From Lactobacillus gigeriorum DSM 23908 = CRBIP 24.85 (GTDB lineage Bacteria; Bacillota; Bacilli; Lactobacillales; Lactobacillaceae), in the NCBI RefSeq assembly GCF_000296855.1, contig NZ_CAKC01000040.1:1-41364 (forward strand): a DNA stretch of 41,364 bases, in the 5' to 3' direction. How positions within the stretch are numbered: the stretch's first letter is position 1; every line of letters starts with the position of its first letter. Shown here in pieces: positions 41,270-41,364 of this stretch. Made by a program: the position numbers and the translations under genes. Under the pieces are notes generated by a model that did not search any database, was not told where the DNA came from, and was given only the letters and a program-made list of their open reading frames with translations.

Positions 41270-41364
41270 CTTGAATTTACAATACTAAGTGCAACAGTTA
41301 ATCTTTGAAAAAAGAAAAGACTCATGATGTCCTTTATAATGGTGTTGAAAGAATCTCATCAAAG
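41270..41364 (+). mobile_element. probable left end of an IS30-family insertion sequence (truncated by window edge)
   Basis: TTGAATTTACAATACTAAG followed by TGCAACAGTTA resembles the IS30-family terminal repeat, in which an AT-rich outer end is followed about 20 nt inside by GCAACAGTTA. A TATAAT at 41335-41340 and the AT-rich leader that follows fit a transposase promoter reading rightwards; the transposase itself would lie beyond the edge. The right inverted repeat and target duplication cannot be seen. Confidence 0.55.

Overview
The window is a low-GC, AT-rich Firmicute chromosome segment. It is most likely from a Lactobacillus of the gasseri/johnsonii group. The evidence is T-box leaders, PepT and PepI peptidases, purine-rich Shine-Dalgarno sites with several TTG/GTG starts, CcpA-type cre boxes, an N-deoxyribosyltransferase and dense tight operons. 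Most of it is chromosomal backbone. I see no rRNA, tRNA, CRISPR array or prophage. The only mobile DNA is what looks like the left end of an IS30-family element cut by the right edge (about 41270-41364).

Left part (1-13250). serS sits behind a serine T-box whose promoter lies inside the preceding acetyltransferase gene, which is coupled to a TVP38-type membrane protein. Next come an alpha/beta hydrolase, a nucleoside deoxyribosyltransferase, an aldehyde dehydrogenase with a cre box on its -10, and a zinc-ribbon membrane protein. A TetR regulator with a giant repeat-rich MMPL exporter follows, then a CorA channel paired with a beta-lactamase-fold protein that has lost its catalytic Ser and Lys.

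Middle (13254-28000). A Ugp-type (glycerol-3-phosphate/glycerophosphodiester-like) ABC importer operon reads ATPase, two permeases, a beta-CASP metallo-hydrolase, then the binding lipoprotein. Upstream is a six-gene operon of pepT, DUF3290, DUF421, a degenerate SirTM-like sirtuin, a DEDDh exonuclease with a BRCT-like tail and a membrane-anchored endonuclease, with three gene overlaps. Then come glyA, a cytosolic PAS protein whose tail carries three ApbE-type flavinylation motifs, pepI and efp.

Right part (28000-41364). coaA is divergent from an SGNH hydrolase. A polar amino-acid ABC transporter plus an ElaA-like acetyltransferase form one operon behind an unusual leader with one T-box Stem I and two antiterminator/terminator modules. 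HelD, a membrane-anchored matrixin-type protease, a histidine phosphatase, a BceAB-like ABC exporter under a perfect 26-bp palindrome, a DUF4145-like protein and a TcaA-like membrane protein follow. The last 390 bases hold no convincing gene.

The best candidates for undescribed biology are the pseudo-sirtuin/nuclease/DUF421 operon, the flavinylation-motif PAS protein, the beta-CASP enzyme inside the Ugp operon, and the two-module T-box leader with a 13-bp helix that competes with a local hairpin. All functional statements rest on motif and family recognition by eye; no database search was run.
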